NCBI GenBank assembly: GCA_910586975.1
Contig: CAJUKX010000050.1
Span: forward strand, 1-6,671
Origin: an uncultured Muribaculaceae bacterium
Lineage (GTDB): Bacteria > Bacteroidota > Bacteroidia > Bacteroidales > Muribaculaceae
Direction of reading: 5' to 3'
DNA length: 6,671 bases
Shown: one piece after another, positions 1-6,020 of the stretch
Position numbering within the stretch: position 1 is the stretch's first letter
Layout of the letters: each line of letters begins with the position of its first letter
Notes under the pieces: model-generated
What the model was told of the DNA's origin: nothing
What the model saw: only the letters and a program-made list of their open reading frames with translations
Database searches by the model: none
Translations under genes and position numbers: made by a program

Positions 1-45
1 TTGTTTAATCAATTTTTTAACACTTTTTTCTTGCAAGAGTCCTAG
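1..45. other. AT-rich junction sequence replacing the 3' part of thiD
   Basis: This short stretch is much more AT-rich than the adjacent thiD coding sequence. In none of the three minus-strand frames does it encode the ThiD residues expected after the LDP motif. It contains the 10-bp palindrome TCTTGCAAGA (29-38) and A/T runs. It could be the edge of an inserted mobile element, a deletion junction, or a chimeric assembly join. The window ends before this can be resolved, and I do not recognise the sequence. Confidence 0.5.
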
Positions 46-377
46 ATTTCCGGGTCGAGCACTATATTGGTTATCAATGGATATTCATCGAGAATTGTAC
101 GCACGGCGCGGATAAGCGCGGATGAGTGCAGCATGCCTATCTTGACGGCATCAACACCTATATCGTCGATACACGAGCGAATCTGTCCGGTGACAAATTC
201 CACCGGTATGGGATGTACACCCGTCACTCCTACGGTATTTTCGTCCACCACAGCCACTATGGCACTCATGCCGTAGCAGCCCAAAGCCGAGAATGTTTTC
301 AAATCGGCCTGTATGCCGGCGCCACCGCTGGGGTCGCTTCCGGCAATGGTAAGCGCACGGTAAAATTTCTTTTTCAT
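42..377 (-). pseudogene. thiD: Truncated hydroxymethylpyrimidine (phosphate) kinase, N-terminal part only
   Basis: ThiD phosphorylates HMP and HMP-phosphate to HMP-pyrophosphate, the pyrimidine substrate of ThiE. The N-terminal motif AGSDPSGGAGIQAD lies at residues 12-25, followed by VDENTVGVTGVHP (44-56) and VKIGML (78-83), all typical of the ribokinase-like ThiD fold. The reading frame stops after 111 residues at LDPEI, whereas the family is about 265 residues long. The C-terminal half, with the glycine-rich anion-hole and catalytic region (GTGC motif), is absent, so this product should not be an active kinase. The start is the ATG at 377, overlapping the tenA stop as ATGA; an in-frame TTG three codons earlier lies inside tenA and is less likely. 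Family assignment is secure. Whether the truncation is real or an assembly break is not known. Confidence 0.85.
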
Positions 378-1018
378 ATTTTCCAATTTTCAAGATTATA
401 AGCACTGTCCCAGAACATCCATTCAAGGCGGCTGCAGGTTAAAAACACCTCATCCATACGCCTGCGCACCTCGTCGGTTGATTCGTCTGCCAGGCGGTCG
501 CATATTTCTATGGCACGATTGGTAGAACGGTCAAAGGCGGTATCGCCATAGGTGCGTATCCATTGTGCGTAAGGATTGGTGCTGAGGTCGCGGGCCGAGT
601 CGAGAATAGCTCGACCAACATTACGATAAATCCAAAAGCACGGCAACAAAGCGGCTGTCTCCACGGCCACGTCTTCGTAAGCCATGGATTTCTCAACCGA
701 GGTATACAGCATGCAGGTGGGCGAGACCGGCGGCAACTCCATTCCGCCAAGAAACGACTCATGCAATGCCCGCTCTACGGCTATGCCTTCTGTGGCGAAT
801 TGCAAGAATGATTCAACCTGATCTTTGTATGGAAGCCGCTATGCCACGTGAGACAGCACCGAGGTATAGCTCTTGAGATACTGTGCGTCCTGACCGAGAT
901 AATACATAAATTTATCGCGGGGAAGTGTGCCGGCAGCCAGCTCGCATACAAAAGGATGTTTCAGTATCGACCCGTAGATATTAGCAACCTTCGTCCAGGC
1001 GTGTTCAGACCATTTCAT
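374..1018 (-). pseudogene. tenA: TenA-family aminopyrimidine aminohydrolase, interrupted by an in-frame TAG
   Basis: TenA hydrolyses the amino group of aminomethyl-pyrimidine breakdown products of thiamine, returning HMP to the pathway. The gene starts with ATG at 1018, overlapping the methyltransferase stop as ATGA. Translation runs 59 codons (MKWSEHAWTK...) to a TAG at 839-841, then continues in the same frame to TGA at 374-376, giving 214 codon positions, a normal TenA length. Residues matching the B. subtilis TenA active site are kept on both sides of the stop: D44 and Y47 (QDAQY) before it; C127 and Y131 (PCFWIY), Y150 and E199 after it. An alternative start for the downstream piece would be TTG at 805. 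The rest reads as a healthy gene, suggesting a recent nonsense mutation, a sequencing error, or less likely readthrough. The Cys-type TenA assignment is confident. Confidence 0.88.
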
Positions 1019-1713
1019 TTGAATGCAGTTATTGCCACATAGTCGCCCTTGTCACATCCCTCTATGGGGTCTTCGGCCTGTGCGTCAGAATCAAGGGGAT
1101 GAGTGGTAAGGGTTTGTGCAAATTTTAAATTTTTGAATCCTGCCGCCTGCAGCATTTCAACTTTCGAGGCCGTAGTGCGCCAACGGGCGGTCTTCACAAG
1201 TTCGATGGGATAAGGATCGGGCGGACAGCACCCCTCGAGCAAGGGATGATCCCATGTGCCCAATGTCATGGCCAGATTGTAGAGAATTCCGTAAGAGCTT
1301 TCTTTGGGAACATCTATCAGAATCACTTTGCCACCCGACGGAAGAGCCTTATATGCTTTATCGAGAACCTGTGCAAGATTGTCAATATAGCCGGGACTGC
1401 CGTTAAAAAGTATGGTATCGTATGTACCATTACCGAAGTCGGCTGACTCGGCATCGGTAACACATACCTTAAGGCCACGCTTCACGGCAATGGCGGCCAT
1501 TTCGGCCGAGGGTTCCACGCCGTCGTTCACCTCAATTGAGTATTCATCTTTGAGAAGTTTTTCAAAAAGGCCACTTCCGCAGCCTACCGACAGCACTCTG
1601 CCGGCATCTTTAAGTGTCAGAGCCACAAGGCGCAACTCCGACATCAGGACATTTACATTATTCAGAAACCACGCATCGTACAGCGAGGCATATTTATCAA
1701 ATCCGGTCCACAT
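1015..1713 (-). CDS. Class I SAM-dependent methyltransferase, substrate unknown
   Basis: This 232-residue protein has the Rossmann-type methyltransferase layout. Motif I is VLSVGCGSG (40-48), the acidic residue after strand 2 is in GVEPS (65-69), TDAES lies at 86-90, the motif IV region is DTILFNGSPGY (99-109), and SGGKVILID (126-134) marks strand 5. The C-terminus carries a distinctive run, EDPIEGCDKGDYVAI. It has no signal peptide or membrane segment, so it should be cytosolic. It lies 13 nt after thiF, and its TGA overlaps the tenA ATG, so it is co-transcribed and probably translationally coupled with tenA. No standard step of thiamine synthesis needs this enzyme. Plausible substrates include a pyrimidine or thiazole intermediate, or p-cresol released by ThiH, but the sequence does not decide between them. 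The fold is clear; the role is unknown. Confidence 0.85.
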   Translation of the reverse strand: MWTGFDKYASLYDAWFLNNVNVLMSELRLVALTLKDAGRVLSVGCGSGLFEKLLKDEYSIEVNDGVEPSAEMAAIAVKRGLKVCVTDAESADFGNGTYDTILFNGSPGYIDNLAQVLDKAYKALPSGGKVILIDVPKESSYGILYNLAMTLGTWDHPLLEGCCPPDPYPIELVKTARWRTTASKVEMLQAAGFKNLKFAQTLTTHPLDSDAQAEDPIEGCDKGDYVAITAFK

Positions 1714-1726
1714 ATTTCATTAGTAA

Positions 1727-2419
1727 TTATAGATTTAGCAGATTAAACTCCATATCCAACAGATTTAAGGCAAGCAGCTTGCCATCGAGCGCCGGGCCTA
1801 TTCCGCACAGTACTTTCAGCGCCTCGGCAGCCTGTATGCTGCCAAGCACTCCGGGCGTCGGCCCAATGACACCTTCGGCTGCCGCAGGGCGTGCAGCAAG
1901 TTCCTCGCGGTCGGGACACAGCATGGCATAACCGGTACCCGACCCGGGCATGAAAGTAGATACCATACCGTCGAAACCGCATATAGAGCCAAATATCCAC
2001 GGTTTACTGAGTTCACGGCAGCAATCGTCGAGCAAAAAGCGTGTCGCATAGTTGTCGCAGCAGTCTACTATGAGGTCGTAGTCTGCAATGATATCTCGGG
2101 CATTGTCCTCACATATTCCGCGCGTATGCAGTAAAAATTCGGTATCGGGAGCAATGCCGCGCAGCCTGTCCATGGCAGCCCGCACCTTGGGGCGACCAAC
2201 ATCTGCATACGAATACAGCAACTGCCGGTGCAAATTGCTTTCGCTCACCGTATCGGCATCGGCCAAGCCTATGCGTCCTACTCCGGCTCCGGCAAGATAC
2301 AGAGCCACGGGGCATCCCAGCCCTCCCATGCCAACTATCAGCACCGAGGACGCTGAGAGTCTGCGCTGCCCTTCCTCGCCTATCTGCGGGAGCATAATCT
2401 GTCTGTCAAAACGGCTCAT
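1727..2419 (-). CDS. thiF: ThiS adenylyltransferase (E1-like, HesA/MoeB/ThiF family)
   Basis: ThiF activates the C-terminal glycine of ThiS with ATP so that sulfur can be loaded as thiocarboxylate. The 230-residue protein has the E1-like nucleotide site: GMGGLG (30-35), acidic D53/D55 after strand 2, NLHRQ (62-66) and K78, and the DCCDN substrate-side motif (119-123). GPTPGVLGS (186-194) also matches the family. It is slightly shorter than E. coli ThiF (about 250), and I see no pair of CxxC zinc-binding motifs, only a single C168 in LCPD. The start is ATG at 2419, only 3 nt from the fold-back repeat, so its native upstream sequence has been replaced by the repeat. The ThiF call rests on the family plus its place in the operon. 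Taken alone, it could be annotated as MoeB or HesA. Confidence 0.9.
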   Translation of the reverse strand: MSRFDRQIMLPQIGEEGQRRLSASSVLIVGMGGLGCPVALYLAGAGVGRIGLADADTVSESNLHRQLLYSYADVGRPKVRAAMDRLRGIAPDTEFLLHTRGICEDNARDIIADYDLIVDCCDNYATRFLLDDCCRELSKPWIFGSICGFDGMVSTFMPGSGTGYAMLCPDREELAARPAAAEGVIGPTPGVLGSIQAAEALKVLCGIGPALDGKLLALNLLDMEFNLLNL

Positions 2420-2422
2420 CTC

Positions 2423-2629
2423 AGAGTGTGTTTGAATTTAACTCGTATTAAGCTTGAGAGTCAATTACGGGAGATTTTTTCAGCGTGAAGAAGGAACGTA
2501 GCGAGCTACGTGACTGATGAACGGTGGAAAAAGCACCGTAATTGGCCTCAAGATTAATGCGAAACAGTTTCTTTTATCTTCAATTCCACATTATAATCAT
2601 TTTTTGTGTGTTAAATTCAAACACACTCT
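2423..2629. repeat. MITE-like fold-back element with 20-bp terminal inverted repeats
   Basis: The ends are perfect 20-bp inverted repeats: AGAGTGTGTTTGAATTTAAC at 2423-2442 and its reverse complement at 2610-2629. Inside lies a second, imperfect pair of arms (about 2443-2485 and 2521-2562), sharing ATTAA, CTTGAG and CAATTACGG. At the centre is ACGTAGCGAGCTACGT (2496-2511), two 7-bp arms around GA. The right inner arm forms its own hairpin, ACGGTG/CACCGT (2521-2539). About 47 nt between 2563 and 2609 have no counterpart on the left. There is no convincing ORF inside. Size, terminal repeats and lack of coding capacity suggest a non-autonomous mobile element or a dispersed intergenic palindrome. 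I see no clear target-site duplication. Confidence 0.75.
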
Positions 2630-3739
2630 TAGATCAAACACTTTATCCCAGTCTTTCCAGACCACTTCCTGCCCGGCACGACGTATGGCATCGGCCACCT
2701 CGGCGGGAGTGCGCTCATCGCTTACGGCAAACTGTTCGAGTGCCTGCGGATATGTATGGTAGCCGCCCGGTTCGGTCTTTGACCCGGCACTCATCGAGGT
2801 AGCACCGAGCCGGCATATATTGTTGCGGAATGCAGGCAGCTCGCGCGTTGAGACTGATATGTCGACATCATGGTCGAAAATACGGAATGCGAAGGTGAGC
2901 TTGGCAAGCTCGCGGTCGGTCATAAGCACATTGGGCTGATAACCGCTGGCCGAGGCTCGCATACGGGGGAAATTAACACTGAAGCGTGTTTTCCAATATT
3001 TCTTGCGCAGATATAGCAAATGCCTGGCCATCATGGTAACATCGGTTTTCCAGTCTTCGAGCCCTATGAGCACGCCCATGCCAATTTTATGCACACCGGC
3101 AAGTCCCATGCGGTCGAAGCCGTTGACCCTCCACTCAAAGTTGGCCTTCTGACCGGCCGGATGATATACATTATACCGTTTGCGGTTATATGTTTCCTGA
3201 AAGCATACCACTCCGTTGAGGCCATCCTCTACCAGTCGTGCATACTCTTCAGCCGACATTGGCATTACCTCTATTGAAAGATTGCTGAAATAAGGACGGC
3301 ATACCTTCAGCGCCTGTGACAGATACTCGACACCGGCCACACGTGGATTCTCGCCGGTGACTATCAGCAGGTTCTCAAACGGGCCAAGCTCCTTTATGGC
3401 CTTGCACTCGTCCTCTATCTGAGCGGGGGTGAGTATCACGCGCTTGAATTTGTTATGGCAGTTAAAACCGCAGTACACACATGAATTTGTACACGAATTG
3501 GTGATGTACATGGGTATGTACATCGATATTGTCTTACCGAAACGTTCGCGTGTCAGAGCCATGCTGCGCGCGGCCATCTGTTCGAGAAACGGATCGGCTG
3601 CCGGCGAAATCAGTGCCATGAAACCCTCTATTCCGGGATTGGGAGAATTAAGCGCCCTCAGCACATCGGCCGCGGTCTTGGAGTTGATGCGCTCGGTGGT
3701 GGCGTCCCAGTCGTATTTTAATAACTCTTCGGAGAACAT
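2597..3739 (-). CDS. thiH: 2-iminoacetate synthase (radical-SAM tyrosine lyase)
   Basis: ThiH cleaves tyrosine by radical SAM chemistry into p-cresol and 2-iminoacetate (dehydroglycine), the glycine-derived precursor of the thiazole ring. The 4Fe-4S motif CX3CX2C is at C83, C87 and C90 (NSCTNSCVYCGFNC). Downstream are conserved ThiH stretches such as VVCFQETYNRKRY, GMGVLIGLEDW, SVNFPRMR and SAGSKTEPGGY. It is oxygen-sensitive, pointing to an anaerobe. The start is ATG at 3739, 4 nt after the thiG stop. The protein is 380 residues. Its natural end appears to be near VWKDWDKVFD, and residues 371-380 (RVCLNLTHKK) are encoded by the terminal repeat and interior of the adjacent fold-back element. 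This tail is therefore an insertion by-product that probably leaves the enzyme working, since the core is intact. Confidence 0.95.
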   Translation of the reverse strand: MFSEELLKYDWDATTERINSKTAADVLRALNSPNPGIEGFMALISPAADPFLEQMAARSMALTRERFGKTISMYIPMYITNSCTNSCVYCGFNCHNKFKRVILTPAQIEDECKAIKELGPFENLLIVTGENPRVAGVEYLSQALKVCRPYFSNLSIEVMPMSAEEYARLVEDGLNGVVCFQETYNRKRYNVYHPAGQKANFEWRVNGFDRMGLAGVHKIGMGVLIGLEDWKTDVTMMARHLLYLRKKYWKTRFSVNFPRMRASASGYQPNVLMTDRELAKLTFAFRIFDHDVDISVSTRELPAFRNNICRLGATSMSAGSKTEPGGYHTYPQALEQFAVSDERTPAEVADAIRRAGQEVVWKDWDKVFDLRVCLNLTHKK

Positions 3740-3743
3740 GGCA

Positions 3744-4517
3744 TCAGAGATCTAAGAAAGATGTCAGAGGACTGCTTGCCACAGCCGACTGCGACTGTAC
3801 ACCAAGTCCGGCCAAATATGCTTCGCGACCGGCCTCGGTGGCTTTGGCAAAAGCACGGGCCATGGCTACGGGGTCGCCGGCCACTGCGATTGCAGTATTT
3901 ACAAGAACAGCATCGGCACCCATCTCCATGGCTTCGGCGGCATGCGAGGGCGCGCCCAGACCGGCATCCACCACCACAGGCACACGGCTTTCGGCGATTA
4001 TTATTTCGATAAGGTCGTGTGTTACGAGTCCCTTATTGGTGCCTATGGGAGCTGCAAGGGGCATAACAGCAGCCGTACCGGCTTCCTCGAGTCGTTTGCA
4101 TAGTACGGGGTCGGCCTGTATATATGGCAGCACCTTGAATCCCAGGCGTGCCAGCTCTTCGGTAGCCTTTAGTGTTTCAATGGGGTCGGGAAACAGATAC
4201 TTGGGATCGGGGTGAATCTCAAGCTTGATAAAGTCGGTGCCGAAGGCTTCGCGGGCGAGTTCGGCCGCAAGCACAGCCTCGCGGGCATCGCGCACTCCCG
4301 ACGTATTGGGCAGCAGATTTATTCCGTGACCCGATACATGACTGAGCATGTCGTCGTGAGGATTTTCCATGTCAATTCGTTTCATCGCCAAAGTCACCAT
4401 CTGTGTGCCCGAAGCTATTATGGCATCATGCATCAGCTTGTTGGAACTGAACTTGCCGGTGCCTACAAACAGGCGGGATGTGAACTCCTTGCCGCCTATG
4501 ATCAATTTATCATCCAT
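3744..4517 (-). CDS. thiG: Thiazole synthase
   Basis: ThiG condenses 1-deoxyxylulose 5-phosphate, 2-iminoacetate from ThiH and sulfur from ThiS thiocarboxylate into the thiazole phosphate. The 257-residue TIM-barrel protein has SRLFVGTGKF near the N-terminus, NTSGVRDAREAV (71-82), and the Schiff-base lysine K98 in FIKLEIHPD. It also has VLPYIQADP (129-137), MPLAAPIGTNKGL (152-164), VVVDAGLGAPSHAAEAMEMGAD and NTAIAVAGDP. Every hallmark is present and the length is normal. It starts at ATG 4517, 11 nt after the thiE stop, and ends 4 nt before thiH. Nothing suggests damage. thiC often lies between thiG and thiH in Bacteroides thiamine loci as I recall them, and it is absent here. Confidence 0.97.
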   Translation of the reverse strand: MDDKLIIGGKEFTSRLFVGTGKFSSNKLMHDAIIASGTQMVTLAMKRIDMENPHDDMLSHVSGHGINLLPNTSGVRDAREAVLAAELAREAFGTDFIKLEIHPDPKYLFPDPIETLKATEELARLGFKVLPYIQADPVLCKRLEEAGTAAVMPLAAPIGTNKGLVTHDLIEIIIAESRVPVVVDAGLGAPSHAAEAMEMGADAVLVNTAIAVAGDPVAMARAFAKATEAGREAYLAGLGVQSQSAVASSPLTSFLDL

Positions 4518-4528
4518 ATTTTGATATT

Positions 4529-5134
4529 TTAAAGAAATTTCCTGGTTTCCGCAATAGGGTCAGCCGCATTAAGTATAGCACCCGAAATGGCCACGCCGCT
4601 CACTCCCGTGGCCATGATCTGAGCCATGTCGTCGGCCAATATGCCGCCTATGGCTATTATTGGGATGTTGATACCCTCAAGGCGGCATTTTTGCATGATG
4701 TCAGCATAGCCTTCAAGCCCCAATACAGGCGAGAGCTTTGCCTTGGTGGTGGTGAAGCGGAAGGGACCGAGTCCTATGTAATCGGCTCCGGCAGCTACCG
4801 CCATCCTGATATCGTCGAACGAATTGGCTGTGGCACCTATTATCTTGTCGGGGCCGAGCAATGCGCGCGCCTCATGCACAGGCATATCGTTCTTGCCCAG
4901 ATGTACACCGTCGGCACCAAGGGCTTCAACCATCTCGACACGGTCGTCAAGAATAAACGTTGCTCCATAACTGCGGCACAAGCGCCCTATGGCACGACCC
5001 TGTTCCATGATCTGTGGTGCCGAGGCTTCTTTCATACGCAGCTGTACCCAGCGGCATCCACCTTGGAGTACTTTTTCTACACCGGCTGCTTCGTCGGCAA
5101 ATCTATTGTTTCTGTGTGTGATGAATTGCAGCAT
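4529..5134 (-). CDS. thiE: Thiamine-phosphate synthase
   Basis: ThiE joins HMP-pyrophosphate to thiazole phosphate to give thiamine monophosphate. I chose ATG 5134 (MLQFITHRNNRF), which gives 201 residues, the usual size. An in-frame start at 5203 would add 23 residues with no ThiE similarity and lie deep in the preceding gene. Motifs are VQLRMKE (30-36), ILDDRVEMVEALGADGVHLGKND (61-83), IIGATANS (98-105), YIGLGPFRFTTTK (119-131), PIIAIGGI (158-165) and GVSGVAISGAI (177-187). Two positions differ from the common pattern: DDR in place of NDR, and N104 where many ThiE/TenI proteins have His. The start overlaps the end of the TenI-like gene by 32 nt in another frame, so translation is probably coupled. 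It is the better canonical ThiE of the two paralogues here. Confidence 0.95.
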   Translation of the reverse strand: MLQFITHRNNRFADEAAGVEKVLQGGCRWVQLRMKEASAPQIMEQGRAIGRLCRSYGATFILDDRVEMVEALGADGVHLGKNDMPVHEARALLGPDKIIGATANSFDDIRMAVAAGADYIGLGPFRFTTTKAKLSPVLGLEGYADIMQKCRLEGINIPIIAIGGILADDMAQIMATGVSGVAISGAILNAADPIAETRKFL

Positions 5135-5708
5135 ATATACGTTTTTTAATTGTTTCAGGACTAAGGTCGGCCCACAGATATCCCAGCATGGCCGCTCCGC
5201 CAAATCCCAGTTCTATCAATCGGGGTATGTATTCGGGCACGACTCCTCCAAGGGCTATCACACTTGAGTTGATAATACAGCAGCGCGATGCCTCGCATAG
5301 AGCTTCGGCTGTGAATGTCGATGAGTAGCCCGACTTGGATATACTGTCGAATATGGGACTCAGGAATGAATACTCGGCTCGAGGATATGCAGAAAGTTCT
5401 TCAAACGAATGGCACGAACGGCTGAAAGGCGTTTGCAACCCTACCGGCGGCTGAGGATTGCATGCATTGAGATGAATCTTGAGGTAGGGAAAGCGTTCAA
5501 CAAGCTGATGATGGCTGTGGATAGACAGGCGCGGATGCAGGCGCGATGGTATCTTCGAAATGATGTCCTCCATCTGCGATGCCGAGGCAAATGGCTTGCG
5601 CAGGTGTATGCGGTCTAAGCCACACTCAAGAGCATGACATATCAGCCCGGCTTCATTTTCTATGAGGTCGGGCAAGGTAATACCAATTATTTTGAAAGAA
5701 TCAGCCAC
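5103..5708 (-). CDS. TenI/ThiE-like protein, probable thiazole tautomerase
   Basis: This 201-residue TIM-barrel protein is a second member of the ThiE/TenI family. It has IHLRKP (34-39) where ThiE has VQLRxK, LSIHSHHQLVERFPYLKIHLN (61-81) where ThiE has the NDR..GVHLG region, RSCHSFEE (97-104), YSFLSPIFDSISKSGY (113-128), VIALGGV (150-156) and FGGAAMLGYLW (169-179). The ThiE pyrophosphate-site TxTK motif is replaced by SISK. H100 aligns, as I recall, with the catalytic His122 of B. subtilis TenI, which aromatises the thiazole carboxylate tautomer. That favours a tautomerase role, while many databases would call it thiamine-phosphate synthase. The start is GTG 5708, overlapping the thiS stop by 8 nt (GTGGCTGA). 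The family is certain; the exact reaction is inferred. Confidence 0.82.
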   Translation of the reverse strand: MADSFKIIGITLPDLIENEAGLICHALECGLDRIHLRKPFASASQMEDIISKIPSRLHPRLSIHSHHQLVERFPYLKIHLNACNPQPPVGLQTPFSRSCHSFEELSAYPRAEYSFLSPIFDSISKSGYSSTFTAEALCEASRCCIINSSVIALGGVVPEYIPRLIELGFGGAAMLGYLWADLSPETIKKRIYAAIHHTQKQ

Positions 5709-5904
5709 CGCAAACAGCCTGCAACACTATGATAGAATTGCCGTCGACTACCGTGGTATCACACCAAGCGGCTTTGCGCACGACTTTATTATCAATGGCT
5801 ACAGCGATGCCGACAAGGGGCATCCCGCAGGCTTCGAGCACTTCGATGAGCGGCTTTGAGTCGCCCTCGAAGCTATGGGCTTTGTTGTTTACTTTTATTT
5901 CCAT
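5701..5904 (-). CDS. thiS: Sulfur carrier protein ThiS
   Basis: ThiS is a small ubiquitin-like protein whose C-terminal glycine is adenylated by ThiF, loaded with sulfur, and docked on ThiG. The product has 67 residues with the beta-grasp pattern (MEIKVNNK..., IAVAIDNKVV, DGNSIIVLQAVCGG) and ends in the required Gly-Gly. It is the first gene of the operon, directly after the TPP riboswitch. ATG 5904 is preceded by the purine-rich AAGGAG at 5-nt spacing. The gene is intact and of normal length. It overlaps the next gene by 8 nt. Confidence 0.95.
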   Translation of the reverse strand: MEIKVNNKAHSFEGDSKPLIEVLEACGMPLVGIAVAIDNKVVRKAAWCDTTVVDGNSIIVLQAVCGG

Positions 5905-5909
5905 AATTT

Positions 5910-5915
5910 CTCCTT
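5910..5915 (-). promoter_or_regulatory. Ribosome binding site of thiS, fused to the riboswitch 3' edge
   Basis: AAGGAG lies 5 nt before the thiS ATG. Strong Shine-Dalgarno sequences are uncommon in Bacteroidetes. Its first four bases overlap the 3' strand of the proposed riboswitch P1 helix, so ligand-stabilised P1 would mask it. Confidence 0.6.
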
Positions 5916-5986
5916 ACGGCGGTACTAACCGCATCAAGTTCATAGGGTTTGATCTCAGCCCGGTCAATCGGGCACCCCTTGTATGG
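5912..5986 (-). promoter_or_regulatory. TPP riboswitch (THI element)
   Basis: Reading the minus strand, the conserved TPP aptamer blocks appear in order: GGGGUGCC, a P3 stem GCCCG/CGGGC with a 6-nt loop (5958-5973), CUGAGA (5953-5958), ACCC, then UAUGAACUUGAU. A P5 hairpin GCGGU-UAGU-ACCGC follows, and then CGUAAGG. P1 can form between CCAUAC (5986-5981) and GUAAGG (5917-5912) with one A-A mismatch. There is no room for a terminator before thiS, so control is probably translational, by masking AAGGAG when TPP is high. It precedes the whole operon. Confidence 0.95.
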
Positions 5987-5989
5987 CCG

Positions 5990-6020
5990 CAAAGTTAAAC
6001 ATTAAAATTGAAAATGCAAA
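5990..6020 (-). promoter_or_regulatory. Operon promoter of Bacteroidetes type (TTTG-N19-TAnnTTTG)
   Basis: On the minus strand, TTTG (6020-6017), a 19-nt spacer and TAACTTTG (5997-5990) match the Bacteroides -33/-7 consensus exactly. Transcription would begin about 4-8 nt downstream, at the 5' edge of the riboswitch, giving a minimal leader. Confidence 0.85.

Noticed and set aside
1..45. Frameshift as the cause of thiD truncation
   Set aside because: None of the three minus-strand frames restores ThiD residues after the LDP motif, so a simple indel does not explain the break.
839..841. Genome-wide recoding of TAG as an amino acid
   Set aside because: The TenI-like gene ends properly with TAG (5103-5105) followed by no family sequence. 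Reading through the TAG of thiD also gives no ThiD sequence. General recoding is unlikely.
2443..2609. Intrinsic terminator between thiH and thiF
   Set aside because: The palindromic arms are long, but on the transcribed strand they are not followed by a T-run, so classical termination is not supported.
3838..4215. 125-codon plus-strand open frame opposite thiG
   Set aside because: It is antisense to thiG, with Ala/Ser/Arg-rich low-complexity translation typical of a complementary-strand shadow.
4691..5149. 152-codon plus-strand open frame opposite thiE
   Set aside because: It lies antisense to strongly conserved ThiE sequence and shows no recognisable protein features. It is a shadow of the real gene.
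5135..5203. N-terminal extension of ThiE by 23 residues
   Set aside because: It would lie deep in the TenI-like gene and has no similarity to ThiE. Starting at ATG 5134 gives the normal family length and N-terminus.
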